Source: JAYZDF01 sp036337945
Lineage (GTDB): Bacteria > Myxococcota > Kuafuiibacteriia > Kuafuiibacteriales > Kuafuiibacteriaceae
NCBI GenBank assembly: GCA_036337945.1
Contig: JAYZDF010000043.1
Location: 1-64,000, forward strand
DNA: 64,000 bases
Reading direction: 5' to 3'
Shown piece by piece: positions 52,126 to 62,024 of this stretch. The notes under the pieces are model-generated. The model ran no database searches. It was not told where the DNA came from and worked only from the letters and a program-made list of their open reading frames with translations. The position numbers and the translations under genes were made by a program. How positions within the stretch are numbered: the first letter of the stretch is position 1; every line of letters starts with the position of its first letter.

Positions 52126-53697
52126 GGCAAGCACGGGTTGCCCGATAACGAAATCAATAGGGCGTGCTTCGTCTGATTTGCTCATGAGTTCCTTTAGTGC
52201 CTCATGACTTCCTTCGTCCGAGAAAGATGTCTCAATATAATCTGCACCCCCAGACGCGTATCCAAAAACATTTCTAGGCTTTAGAAATTTGAGCATCTCA
52301 TACGCATCTCGAGGGCCCATACAATGATTGGTCCATTCATTCTGCTGGAACGCAGGAATCCAGTCGCGATAAAAATTTCCGTACCCAAAGCGAGCATCCA
52401 CGGCATAAGGCTCGGAACAACCTGATACACCAAAGAATGCGACGTCAACGACCGGACGCGTTTCGCTTAATTTTTCGAAAACATCTGGCATACGGTAACT
52501 ATCTGCCGAACAGTAAATACAAAGCTCATCAGAATATATGAGGTAGGTTTGCTTAGGCAGATCTAATCCCCAGTCTTCGCCTATAAAAGGACAAGCGGTG
52601 ACCGTTATTTCATCGACTCGAAGATTAGACCAATCTCCCACCTGAATCACATTGAAGAATCCCAATCGACTGAGTAATCCTTCGATATCCACATGGTACG
52701 GCTTAGGTGGATCCGTAAGTTTTGGTATTACGATTTTGGTTTCACGAGGAAGCCAAGCTAAACTTGTTGGATTGAGATGATCATTGTCCGCGTGCGTGAT
52801 CAAGACCATGTCAATTTTTGGAAGAGAGGTAGGATCAAATGGTCGATCACGAAACCGGCGTGATTCCGGAAAACTTCGCCGAAAAAATAAGGGGTCAATC
52901 AAAATATTTTTTCCCCTGGACTGGTACAAGACAGCAGCATGACCTAGCCAAGTGACCTGAGACTCAAAAGAATCGAGCGCTGTCTCTGCTTCACTTTGTT
53001 CGTCGGGAACAAGAAACCCAAATTCCAAAAGCAGAGATACTAATCCGCTAGCGCTTTCGCCAAGAAGCGCTTCAAGCTCTCCTCGATCGCGTTGACCATC
53101 AATCGCAGGTATCAAAGACTGAATTTTTGATCCAAGTGATTTCGAGCCGGTAACAGTCAATCCGAGAATTTCTACATCTCTCGTCTGCAACGAAAATCGA
53201 GCTCCAACTATCTGGCTATGCTCAAGGTCACTTTTACGAGGCATAAACGGAATCGGACCAATTTGAACCAAGTCTTCAAGGGCGAGGTTAAACCAAGCGC
53301 CTTCATGCCATCTTAGTTTTTCTCGATTTGTCTTCGTGTTCCGGGGCCAAACAGACGGCGATGCCGGTTGATTCTGCGCAAAATACATCAAGCCGGCTTG
53401 TGCCCACTTCCAATATTTTTTCTGCTGCGTCTTCGTGATTTGCTGAGAAGAGACCCATTCGTGGTGTGAAACCAGCTCCACAGCCTCAGCAAAATCTAAG
53501 GTTACGGGAGAACGATTGGGAATCTCGACCTTTAGCTGCTTCTTAGATTCCTCAGGATGAAAAAAGAGTTCAAGCCCGTCCGCTCGACGGAAAAATAGCT
53601 GACTTATGTCATATTCACGGGTCAGAACCGGTTTTTTCGATGAAATTAGATCTTTCATCGGGCCCAGTCGACGCTGAAGCAGTTCTTCGAAACTCAT
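52102..53697 (-). CDS. MBL-fold protein with internal PqqD-like winged-helix segment
   Basis: A 531-residue protein starting at ATG 53697. The first about 200 residues form an unrecognised domain. Residues about 275-325 look like a small winged helix (IPAIDGQRDRGELEALLG, SGLVSLLLEFGFLV) of the kind seen in PqqD/RRE proteins. The last about 200 residues are an UlaG-like MBL domain with VTWLGHAAVLYQ, ILIDPLFF and ITHADNDHLN. A late Cys-rich patch (CIYCSADSY, GVSGCSEPY) is unusual. The substrate is unknown. The gene is divergent from the NhaC-like gene. Confidence 0.78.
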   Translation of the reverse strand: MSFEELLQRRLGPMKDLISSKKPVLTREYDISQLFFRRADGLELFFHPEESKKQLKVEIPNRSPVTLDFAEAVELVSHHEWVSSQQITKTQQKKYWKWAQAGLMYFAQNQPASPSVWPRNTKTNREKLRWHEGAWFNLALEDLVQIGPIPFMPRKSDLEHSQIVGARFSLQTRDVEILGLTVTGSKSLGSKIQSLIPAIDGQRDRGELEALLGESASGLVSLLLEFGFLVPDEQSEAETALDSFESQVTWLGHAAVLYQSRGKNILIDPLFFRRSFPESRRFRDRPFDPTSLPKIDMVLITHADNDHLNPTSLAWLPRETKIVIPKLTDPPKPYHVDIEGLLSRLGFFNVIQVGDWSNLRVDEITVTACPFIGEDWGLDLPKQTYLIYSDELCIYCSADSYRMPDVFEKLSETRPVVDVAFFGVSGCSEPYAVDARFGYGNFYRDWIPAFQQNEWTNHCMGPRDAYEMLKFLKPRNVFGYASGGADYIETSFSDEGSHEALKELMSKSDEARPIDFVIGQPVLASLIRGLI

Positions 53698-53758
53698 GTT
53701 TATCTCGTTAGAGTTCTTGCTATCGCATGACTGGCGACGATGTGCTACCCAAAGACAA

Positions 53759-55669
53759 GTGCGAATTGTCATCATTCTTTGGTTAGCTTTATGCGCGACA
53801 GTTTCAGAGGCCGGCTCACCTCCCGTTGAGTTTCGAGCGGAGTGGCCCAATGTACGATTATGGGCAGGGGCTGAAAAAGTTGATGGCGTTAAAATCAAAG
53901 CCTTTCTCGAGAATGGACAACTGGCGAAGGATTTTTCCGGGGCAGTAAAAATTGATGGGCTTGGGCTAACTTCTTCCGTTGCGGCAAAGGCGGGAGTTAT
54001 AGAGCTCGATCGTGTGAATATCGAACGAGAGACAATCACAGTCCAGCACGCTGCCAAGAGTTACAAACTTGTTGTTCCGACACTTGATGGCATTTGGTCA
54101 CTTTTGCCTGCAATAATCGCAATCGGGTTGGCCTTGATTTCGCGACAAGTGCTGCTGTCTCTTCTCGGAGGGATCTTCATTGGAGCGTGGCTACTATTTG
54201 GCAGTCCCATATCAGCAGTACCTCGTACCTTAGATATTTTGACTCATGTTGCTGCAGATGCAGATCGAGTCAAAATTATGATCTTTACTTTGCTCATGGG
54301 CGGAATGGTGGGCATCATTAGTCGTTCGGGTGGAACGGCCGGAATTGTTGACATGGTTGTTCGATATGCAAAGGGCGTAAAAAGTGCCTCGTTCGCAACC
54401 TGGCTCATGGGAATGCTGGTCTTTTTTGACGATTACGCAAGCTCTCTTTTGGTGGGCAGCACCATGCGACCAGTGACCGATAAATTCCGAATCTCACGAG
54501 AAAAACTATCTTACTTGGTAGATTCGACAGCAGCGCCGATTGCAAGCCTTGCGCTAATCTCTACCTGGGTAGGCTACGAAGTATCCTTACTTGCAGATGC
54601 CATGAGGGCCGCAGGGATTGAGCGTGACGCTTACGATGTGTTCATCAACGGCGTGCCGTCTCGTTTTTACCAATTTTTTGCGCTCATTTTTGTGGTGTTT
54701 ATCGCAACAACCGGAAGAGACTTTGGCCCCATGCTACGGGCGGAACGACGGGCTCGCAAAGAGGGCAAGCCAATCCGAGACGGTGGCGAACCACTCATGG
54801 ATACCGGACTCATGGAAGAGGCAGATGAAATGTCATCTGTTACTCCTAGGTGGTGGCTTGCTCTGATACCCATTACAACTTTGGTCCTAACGGTTTTGGT
54901 CCACCTTTGGACAACGGGGCACGCGGCGGGTCTATCAGATTTGGTCAACTATGAAGCCGCAAAACAGGAAGGCCTTGTTCGGTGGTTTGGTTACATTTTG
55001 AGTAATGCAGCATCGTACGATGCCCTTTTGTATGCGTCAGCGTTTGGTGCGGGTAGCGCCGCTCTTCTCGCGCTTGCGACCGGTTCCATGACTCTCAAAA
55101 CAACAACGGACGCTTTAGTTCGCGGGGTCCGAGCGATGACTCTCGCAATTATGGTTCTCATCTTGGCGTGGTCGATTGGAAAAGTGATGGATGATCTACG
55201 AGCCGGAAACTATGTGGCCAGCGTCCTCGCCGAAACACTCCCAGCTTGGACAATCCCGACGCTCACATTCATCCTCGCCGGACTCATTGCACTTGCAACA
55301 GGAACATCCTGGGGGACCATGGCGATACTCTTTCCGATCGTGATTCCATTAGTGGCAACCCATCAAGGTTTACCTGAGTTTGAAGCCATTTTGCTTGGTG
55401 CTTCCAGCGCAATTCTCGGGGGGTCAGTTTTCGGCGATCATTGCTCACCCATTTCAGATACGACGGTTCTTTCGTCGATTGCATGCGCATCTGACCACGT
55501 TGATCATGTCAATACGCAGGCACCCTACTCCCTCGCATGTGCAGCAGCGGCCATATTCGTCGGCTATATACCGTTAGGTTTCGGGTTCTCGCCATGGCTT
55601 TCCCTAGCAATTGGTTTAGGTCTCCTCTTCGCCTTGGTTCGTTTTGCCGGGCGTGAAATCGAGAACTAA
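53759..55669 (+). CDS. NhaC-family Na+/H+ antiporter with exported N-terminal domain
   Basis: A 636-residue protein. The signal (VRIVIILWLALCATVSEAG) is followed by about 110 residues of a beta-type periplasmic domain. Then come about 12 transmembrane segments of the NhaC/IT superfamily (IWSLLPAIIAIGLALISR, FFDDYASSLLVGSTMRPVTD, GTSWGTMAILFPIVIPL, GGSVFGDHCSPISDTTVLSS), which exchange Na+ and H+ or carry small carboxylates. I chose the GTG at 53759, because the ATG at 53696 would share bases with the start of the divergent MBL gene. The extracytoplasmic N-terminal domain is an addition to the classic family. Confidence 0.85.
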   Translation: MRIVIILWLALCATVSEAGSPPVEFRAEWPNVRLWAGAEKVDGVKIKAFLENGQLAKDFSGAVKIDGLGLTSSVAAKAGVIELDRVNIERETITVQHAAKSYKLVVPTLDGIWSLLPAIIAIGLALISRQVLLSLLGGIFIGAWLLFGSPISAVPRTLDILTHVAADADRVKIMIFTLLMGGMVGIISRSGGTAGIVDMVVRYAKGVKSASFATWLMGMLVFFDDYASSLLVGSTMRPVTDKFRISREKLSYLVDSTAAPIASLALISTWVGYEVSLLADAMRAAGIERDAYDVFINGVPSRFYQFFALIFVVFIATTGRDFGPMLRAERRARKEGKPIRDGGEPLMDTGLMEEADEMSSVTPRWWLALIPITTLVLTVLVHLWTTGHAAGLSDLVNYEAAKQEGLVRWFGYILSNAASYDALLYASAFGAGSAALLALATGSMTLKTTTDALVRGVRAMTLAIMVLILAWSIGKVMDDLRAGNYVASVLAETLPAWTIPTLTFILAGLIALATGTSWGTMAILFPIVIPLVATHQGLPEFEAILLGASSAILGGSVFGDHCSPISDTTVLSSIACASDHVDHVNTQAPYSLACAAAAIFVGYIPLGFGFSPWLSLAIGLGLLFALVRFAGREIEN

Positions 55670-55779
55670 GAGTCATTTCAATTTAGGCACTCACGCTATG
55701 ATTGCCATAAAACTAAAAATTGAACGCAAATTGTCACTTGCGCGGCTGAGTCCACAATGGTTCAAGAAGCCCCGAAACG

Positions 55780-57171
55780 ATGAAGCAGAGACTAAACCTT
55801 CTTTTTTGCTGCGCGATCTTAGTGATGAGCTGTTACGACGCGCGAGGACTTGCGATCCGTACACCCGCTGAAATGCCCATGACGCCCTCCTCGATCACTG
55901 AAGAGTCACCAAACCCTCTAGATGCAGGAACAGAGCCGGATGCAGGGTCGACTTTGCCAGTAGATGCAGGAACGGCCCCACAGGAAGCTGACGCTGGCGC
56001 ACCCACCATTGACCCGTGTGCATTTGAACTCACTGTACACACGCCACGAATTGACCCCAGAGATACTTGGTCTATCGCCGACTTTAATCGATTGATCGAT
56101 TGCGTAGACAATAACCCCTCGAATCAAGCCCAATATGTAGAACAATTTTGGACTTCTCATTTATCCTACGGGGGTAGCGCTATCTGGGATGGTGCGAACG
56201 CAATCATCTTGCAGCGCGGCGACACAGAAGGGCTATCTGTATCTGGAAGTTTTGATAACTGGCCAGAAGACCAGGGACGAGTGTTTCAACGAATAGGAAA
56301 TTCCGACCTCTCTTTCGTACGAATTCCGCTCGATCGAAACGGTCGATACCAATACAAACTGCTTCGAGTGCAGAATAATGAGAAGACTTGGACGATGGAC
56401 AAAGCGAACCGTTGGATAGTCTGGGACGGGTTCGACCAAGGAGCAATTGGAAACTTTAACAACGAGATCATTGGACCTGGGCATCGTTTGGAGCGGAGCT
56501 TACTATATCGTTACGAAATCGGTTTACGGGATGCTTATATTTATCTCCCACCTGCTTATTTCGAAGCGAGTGAGATACGGAAAATATTATACGTAAGTGA
56601 CGGTAACGAATACCTGACGAGAGCTGGGGTCCAAGCGATCATCGACGACACAATCTTAGCCAATCGGGTATCACCAATCGTGGGTGTTTTCTTAGGACTG
56701 GAATCGCAAAATGAACGGATCCAAGAGTATACCTATGGTCCAGGCCAAAAAGGCGACGCTTATGTAGATGCTATTGCCACCGATTGGGTGCCAGAAATTG
56801 AACAATATTTCGGTCTAAATATTCAGGCTTCAGAGAGAGGAATTACTGGCGCTTCACTGGGTGGCCTTATCTCTTTTTATGCCGCTGTAAAACATAATCA
56901 GGTGTTTCAAAAGATCGCGGCACAATCGGGCTCATTTTGGTATGGCGAAGGAGATATGATCTCTCGAATTCGTAATGGTCCGGTGATGAACGCGCGATTT
57001 TATCTTGATAGCGGGTCTCCGAACGACAACAGCGAATCAACCCGCCTGATGGTGAATGCCCTAGAAGCAAGAGGCTACGAGTACCACCATATAGAAGAAA
57101 ACGGTGGTCAACACGAATGGTCTTTTTGGGCCGGCCGATTTGATGAGATGTTAGAGAATCTATTTCGATAA
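55780..57171 (+). CDS. Lipoprotein esterase (esterase D/Fes family) with CBM48-like domain
   Basis: A 463-residue lipoprotein with signal end ILVMSCYD (Cys18) and a DAG-rich linker (residues 45-75). A CBM48-like segment (LSVSGSFDNWPEDQGRVFQR) precedes the alpha/beta hydrolase domain. That domain has ITGASLGGLISFYAA with nucleophile Ser359, and a late QHEWSFW for the catalytic His. The closest family is the putative esterase group of enterochelin esterase and Fes, which cut ester-linked siderophores or acyl esters. The substrate is unknown. It acts outside the cytoplasm. Confidence 0.85.
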   Translation: MKQRLNLLFCCAILVMSCYDARGLAIRTPAEMPMTPSSITEESPNPLDAGTEPDAGSTLPVDAGTAPQEADAGAPTIDPCAFELTVHTPRIDPRDTWSIADFNRLIDCVDNNPSNQAQYVEQFWTSHLSYGGSAIWDGANAIILQRGDTEGLSVSGSFDNWPEDQGRVFQRIGNSDLSFVRIPLDRNGRYQYKLLRVQNNEKTWTMDKANRWIVWDGFDQGAIGNFNNEIIGPGHRLERSLLYRYEIGLRDAYIYLPPAYFEASEIRKILYVSDGNEYLTRAGVQAIIDDTILANRVSPIVGVFLGLESQNERIQEYTYGPGQKGDAYVDAIATDWVPEIEQYFGLNIQASERGITGASLGGLISFYAAVKHNQVFQKIAAQSGSFWYGEGDMISRIRNGPVMNARFYLDSGSPNDNSESTRLMVNALEARGYEYHHIEENGGQHEWSFWAGRFDEMLENLFR

Positions 57172-57227
57172 CACGACGTAGAAGCCGGTTCTTCAGTTGC
57201 AACCTAGGAAATGCTAAGACCGACTTC

Positions 57228-58283
57228 ATGAGTGGTGTAAGAAAACAAGACGAATACCATGACGGGCATCAAGATGGATTTGAGCCCGTCAGACCTGTAG
57301 ACCTCGCTGAAATTAATTCTTTTGATCAACTTTTGCGTGCGTACCGAGATGCGTCATTTGGCGCACGAAGACTTGGTGAAGCGGCAGATGTCTTTGAAGA
57401 GATGGTCCGCAACCCAAATTGCGGAGTAGTCTTAACTCTTTCAGGTGCGATGACCGTAGCGAAAATGAGCTTGGTTGTATGTGAAATGATTGAGAGGAAC
57501 TATATTCAGGCAATCGTAAGCACAGGAGCGCTGATGACGCACGGGTTGGTTGAGGCAGACGGACACAGTCACTTCAAGTACAAGCCCATCATGAACGACA
57601 AAGAGCTTTATGAAAAAGGATACGACCGAGTCTATGACACTCTTGAGCTCGAAAGTAACCTGGATGATGTTGAACTCTTTATCCGAAAAATCCTCGAAAA
57701 CTTTCCCGAAGACGAAACCGTGTGCAGCCAGAGACTCTGCCACGAAATTGGAAAAAAACTGTGTGAATCGTATCCGGACGGAAGAGGTATCCTTCTCAGT
57801 GCGTACAGGCACAACGTCCCCATCTTTATCCCTGCATTTTCAGACTCAGAAATGGGTCTAGACTTTTGTGTACACAACCTTGTGAGAGAAAAAGAAGGCA
57901 AAGTCGCGCGCCGGTTTGACCCTTTTGCTGACCTTCTCGGGTACGAAAAATGGGCCCGGGCGCAAAAGGAAATGGGAATTTTCACCATTGGTGGAGGGGT
58001 TCCCCGTAATTGGGCCCAACAAATTAGTCCCTATATTGAAGTGTCCTCTCACCGACTAGGAAAGGACCTCGAGAGTCTACTTCGCTTCCGTTACGGAGTA
58101 CGAATATGTCCTGATTCCGAGCATTTAGGTGGTCTTTCAGGGTGTACTTATTCCGAAGGCGCAAGCTGGGGCAAATTTATCCCAGTGGAAGATGGGGGAC
58201 GATATGCGGAAGTTCTCGCCGATGCGACCATTGCCTGGCCGCTCATCACTAAGGCAGTAATGGAACGGGTGCCTAATAAGTAG
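57228..58283 (+). CDS. Deoxyhypusine synthase-family protein
   Basis: A 351-residue NAD-dependent aminobutyl transferase homologue. Family blocks are GVVLTLSGAMTVAKM, STGALMTHGLVE, YDRVYDTLELE, IFIPAFSDSEMGLDF, TIGGGVPRNW and SGCTYSEGASWGKF. The last contains Lys316, which matches the lysine that carries the aminobutyl group in the human enzyme. Bacteria lack eIF5A, and bacterial members of this family are known or thought to make homospermidine or similar polyamines from spermidine and putrescine. No other polyamine gene is close, though the arginase-family enzyme is 17 kb away. Confidence 0.85.
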   Translation: MSGVRKQDEYHDGHQDGFEPVRPVDLAEINSFDQLLRAYRDASFGARRLGEAADVFEEMVRNPNCGVVLTLSGAMTVAKMSLVVCEMIERNYIQAIVSTGALMTHGLVEADGHSHFKYKPIMNDKELYEKGYDRVYDTLELESNLDDVELFIRKILENFPEDETVCSQRLCHEIGKKLCESYPDGRGILLSAYRHNVPIFIPAFSDSEMGLDFCVHNLVREKEGKVARRFDPFADLLGYEKWARAQKEMGIFTIGGGVPRNWAQQISPYIEVSSHRLGKDLESLLRFRYGVRICPDSEHLGGLSGCTYSEGASWGKFIPVEDGGRYAEVLADATIAWPLITKAVMERVPNK

Positions 58284-58315
58284 CACCAGTCATTTTGTTA
58301 GCAGGATAGGTCTTT

Positions 58316-61300
58316 ATGTTGAATACGCAGGATTATCGAAAACTTTTTATCGCACGGGTCTTTGTTGCATCGCTGCTGAGCTGTGCGCTGGTCGCATGTA
58401 GCGATGACGACGATAATCCGCCGAACACCCAAATGGATGGCGGTGTTCAGACGAGCAATTCGGATGCTGGCACTTCACCAGGCCGAGATGCCGGCATGCA
58501 AGTCACTGAGAAATGCAATAATCCTCCTTTGGTCGCTCCTGCATCTGGCACCTGCTCCGTAACTCCTGGGAACGCAAACACTTTGATTCGGGGTGCGATC
58601 GTTGTGGCTGAAGGCGAGCTCGAAAACGGACAGGTTTTGGTAGGCAGTAACGGCAAAATTGTATGTGCGGCATGTGACTGTAGTGCATCACCAGAATTCG
58701 CAGGCGCAACGGTCATCGAATGTGCCGATGGCGTCATTTCACCGGGACTTATCAACGGGCACGAACATTTGAATTTTTCCGAAGGCCCTCCTCAACCTCA
58801 TCCGGAAGAACGATTTGATCATCGGCATGACTGGCGTCGCGGAAAAAACGGACACAGTCGAATTCCGTCCCCTCGAAACCAGGGAGGCGGACTTGGAATT
58901 CTGTGGGGTGAGCTTCGTCATCTCATGGGTGGAGCAACAACGATCAATGGCTCCGGAGGTGCTGATGGACTTCTTCGAAATATCGACCAGAACGACCCTC
59001 GACAAGGCGGTCTTGGGCTAAACTCTGTTGAATACTCAACGTTTCCTTTAGGAGATAGCTCTGGGGCGACGCGCACAAATGACTGCAACTACAGCCGGAT
59101 ACCTTCTCCAGACGATTCAAGCATTCGGGACAGCGTCGCATACGCACCGCACATCGCAGAAGGTATCGACCAAGACGCGAGAAACGAATTCTTCTGTCTG
59201 TCTCAAAACACTGGAGGCGGACAAGATGTTCTGCTTCCCACAACGGCAATCATTCATGCGGTCGGTATTACTCCCGCAGACATCAACGCAATAGCCGTCG
59301 AGCAAGCGAGTGTCATCTGGTCACCACGGACTAATATAGATCTCTATGGACATACGGCACACGCGACGCTGATGGCTCGCTCTGGTGTTCGTCTCGCGCT
59401 CGGCACGGATTGGGTCGTATCAGGCTCAATGAATATGTTGCGAGAACTGCAGTGTGTTGATTCGCTCAACCGAAACAACTACGGATCTTACTTTAGCGAT
59501 CGAGAGATCGTTGACATGGCGACGAAAAACGGTGCGGAAGCGCTTGGAGCCGGAACCAAACTCGGCACGCTCGCTACCGGATATGAAGCCGATATTTCAA
59601 TCTTTCGTAGAAATGGGAAGAAGAGTTATCGCGCCATCATTGAAGCAAGAACACCAGATGTTTCGTTAGTCATGCGTGGTGGAACACCGCTCTACGGCGA
59701 CCAAAACGTGATCAACGATGTACTTGGTGACGCGTCTGGCTGCGAGATGCTTGATGTATGCGGCACCCCAAAAATGGTCTGCGTAGAAAAAGATTCAGGT
59801 TCAAGTATTCAAACCATCCGAAACGCAATCATGTCCAACCCTTACGAGACGTTCTATTGTGGCGAACCACCTTTAGAACCAACCTGCGTTCCCTATCGCC
59901 CTGGTGAATTTATGGGTATGCCGACCGCGGAGGACTCGGATGGCGACGGTATCATCAACGATCTGGACCTTTGCCCTACGATTTTTAGTCCAACTCGACC
60001 TCTTGAAAATGGAGAGCAGGCAGATGCCGATAACGACATGATTGGTGACGTTTGTGACCCATGTCCTTTGGACGCCTTCACGACAGATTGCAAAGGACCC
60101 AACCCTGACGATCGTGACAATGACGGTATCAACAATGACGTTGATAATTGTCCAGACGTAGCCAACATGGACCAGTCTGATCGCGACCAAGACATGAAAG
60201 GGGACGTTTGCGACCCATGTCCCGATCAAGCCAATCCTGGAGATCAAGCCTGTCTGGTATCAGTGTACGAAATCAAACAAGGACAACAAATGGGCGCTGT
60301 TCGGATTTCGGGGGTCGTCGTTACAGCCGTCGGCGAAAGCGGCTACTTCGTGCAAATGCCGACCGATCATCCACTTTACGATACAAACCTTGGAGCAAAG
60401 TTTTCGGGTCTTTTTGTTTTCGCCAACACAGACGTGAAACCAACGGTTGGAGACCTGGTTGATATTCAAGGTGAAACGACAGTATTTTTCGATCAGACTC
60501 AGCTGCAAAATTCGGCATTCACCGTTACCGCAGCAGGCCAAATGCTTCCCGCGGCAATCATTGAGTCTGCATCCAATGTTGCAACAGGCGGAGCAATGGC
60601 GACCGCACTTGAAGGTGTCTTGGTCGAAGTACAAAACGTAACGGTAACCGCCGTGGAACCAGAAGCGGGCCCAGGAGACCGAACACCCACCAACGAATTT
60701 GTGGTGGCAGACGCACTTCGTGTAAATGACTATCTTTATCTCACAGAACCGTTTCCTGTCGTTGGAGATGCGATTTCGTTCATCCGCGGAATACTCAGAT
60801 ATGGCAACGGGAACTCCAAGCTCGAGCCACGCTCTTCCGACGACGTCGGTCTAAAACCGGCTCTTCGAGGATTCACACCTTCGGAGCTATTCGTGGAGAC
60901 TGGCTTTAGCGGCGTACCATCTAACGGCTTTACCATTTCGCTCACTCGCGCTGCCGAGTCTGACATTTTGGTATCCATGAGCAGTTCTGATAGTACTGTT
61001 TCGGTTTCAGACTTAACGATCTCAGCAGGTCAGGTTAGTGCCGACGTATCCATTTCGGTGGGAATGGCAGCGCCCGGACAATCAGTGATCCTGACGGGAA
61101 CCTACGACGGAAAGTCGGTCACTGCGACCGTGTATCCCTATCAAGACAGTTTCCCAAGATACCCGACCGAGCTTTCGCTCGCAGACCGAATCGTCCGACC
61201 AAACGATTTCGTAACGGGTAACCTCACCTTGAATTTGCCCGCAGCAAGCATGGGCTCGACGGTGACTCTTGAGGTGGTGCCCGCTGGTTTAGCGATGATT

Positions 61301-61993
61301 ACGACGCTGTCATCAACCGTGACCGAAAGCTCAAGTGTTTCTGTGGCTGCAGGCCAGCGCAGAGGAGACTTCGCTTTGGTAGCGAGTAGTACGATTGGAA
61401 ATGGCATGGTCATCGCGCGAGACCTAAACGGTACCGTGACGGCAAGCGCCGCGTTCGAGGTCACAAATTCCGTCACTCGTGCACCGGTTGCCGGAGATCT
61501 TATTATCACCGAAGTATTTCGAAACCCTGGCGGCAACCAGCCGGAAAAAGTACGGGAATGGTTCGAGGTATTTAACCCAACGGGCGACACGCTGGTCCTA
61601 GATGGCTTGATCATCGAAGATAACGGTGGCGCGAATCGCGCCTTCACAGTCACGTCAGCGCAAATCGGACCGGGCGAGTATGGTATTTTTGCCTATAGCG
61701 CAGATCCAGGAGTCAACGGTGGACTCACTGCTTTAGTCAGCTACGAAATGGCCGATCTACAGCTTTCGAATTCCGGAGACAGACTCAAGCTCATGTTGGG
61801 AACAGTAATTATCGACGAATTGGAATGGGGAAGCGGCTGGCCTGGTGGCGGGAATGGCACAGCTATGTGCTTAAAATTCCCATATGGTGATAACAGTCAG
61901 TCTTCGAGCTGGGGCAACTCCAGCGGCACATTTGGTACGAATTCAGAGACTGGACACCCTGGTGTCGCCAGCGATTCTGCGAACTGTCCTTGA
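58316..61993 (+). CDS. Large lipoprotein: amidohydrolase, thrombospondin type-3 repeats and lamin-tail domain
   Basis: A 1225-residue lipoprotein with signal end CALVACSD (Cys28) and a DAG-type linker. Residues about 85-470 are an amidohydrolase with metal site GLINGHEHLNF, later VALGTDW-type loop (LALGTDWVVSG) and LATGYEADISIF, as in imidazolonepropionase/guanine deaminase relatives. Calcium-binding TSP3 repeats follow (DSDGDGIINDLDLCP, DRDNDGINNDVDNCPD; about 540-640). Then come an OB-like beta segment, Ig-like units, and a C-terminal lamin-tail domain (LIITEVFRNPGGNQP, EWFEVFNPTGDTLV). It appears to be a surface-displayed hydrolase of unknown substrate. Confidence 0.85.
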   Translation: MLNTQDYRKLFIARVFVASLLSCALVACSDDDDNPPNTQMDGGVQTSNSDAGTSPGRDAGMQVTEKCNNPPLVAPASGTCSVTPGNANTLIRGAIVVAEGELENGQVLVGSNGKIVCAACDCSASPEFAGATVIECADGVISPGLINGHEHLNFSEGPPQPHPEERFDHRHDWRRGKNGHSRIPSPRNQGGGLGILWGELRHLMGGATTINGSGGADGLLRNIDQNDPRQGGLGLNSVEYSTFPLGDSSGATRTNDCNYSRIPSPDDSSIRDSVAYAPHIAEGIDQDARNEFFCLSQNTGGGQDVLLPTTAIIHAVGITPADINAIAVEQASVIWSPRTNIDLYGHTAHATLMARSGVRLALGTDWVVSGSMNMLRELQCVDSLNRNNYGSYFSDREIVDMATKNGAEALGAGTKLGTLATGYEADISIFRRNGKKSYRAIIEARTPDVSLVMRGGTPLYGDQNVINDVLGDASGCEMLDVCGTPKMVCVEKDSGSSIQTIRNAIMSNPYETFYCGEPPLEPTCVPYRPGEFMGMPTAEDSDGDGIINDLDLCPTIFSPTRPLENGEQADADNDMIGDVCDPCPLDAFTTDCKGPNPDDRDNDGINNDVDNCPDVANMDQSDRDQDMKGDVCDPCPDQANPGDQACLVSVYEIKQGQQMGAVRISGVVVTAVGESGYFVQMPTDHPLYDTNLGAKFSGLFVFANTDVKPTVGDLVDIQGETTVFFDQTQLQNSAFTVTAAGQMLPAAIIESASNVATGGAMATALEGVLVEVQNVTVTAVEPEAGPGDRTPTNEFVVADALRVNDYLYLTEPFPVVGDAISFIRGILRYGNGNSKLEPRSSDDVGLKPALRGFTPSELFVETGFSGVPSNGFTISLTRAAESDILVSMSSSDSTVSVSDLTISAGQVSADVSISVGMAAPGQSVILTGTYDGKSVTATVYPYQDSFPRYPTELSLADRIVRPNDFVTGNLTLNLPAASMGSTVTLEVVPAGLAMITTLSSTVTESSSVSVAAGQRRGDFALVASSTIGNGMVIARDLNGTVTASAAFEVTNSVTRAPVAGDLIITEVFRNPGGNQPEKVREWFEVFNPTGDTLVLDGLIIEDNGGANRAFTVTSAQIGPGEYGIFAYSADPGVNGGLTALVSYEMADLQLSNSGDRLKLMLGTVIIDELEWGSGWPGGGNGTAMCLKFPYGDNSQSSSWGNSSGTFGTNSETGHPGVASDSANCP

Positions 61994-62024
61994 ACCTAGG
62001 TCCAAGCGGCGATAGCTGATAACT

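Noticed and set aside
53696..53758. ATG start for the NhaC-like gene at 53696
   Set aside because: It would share bases with the start codon of the divergent MBL gene, and a good signal peptide begins at GTG 53759.
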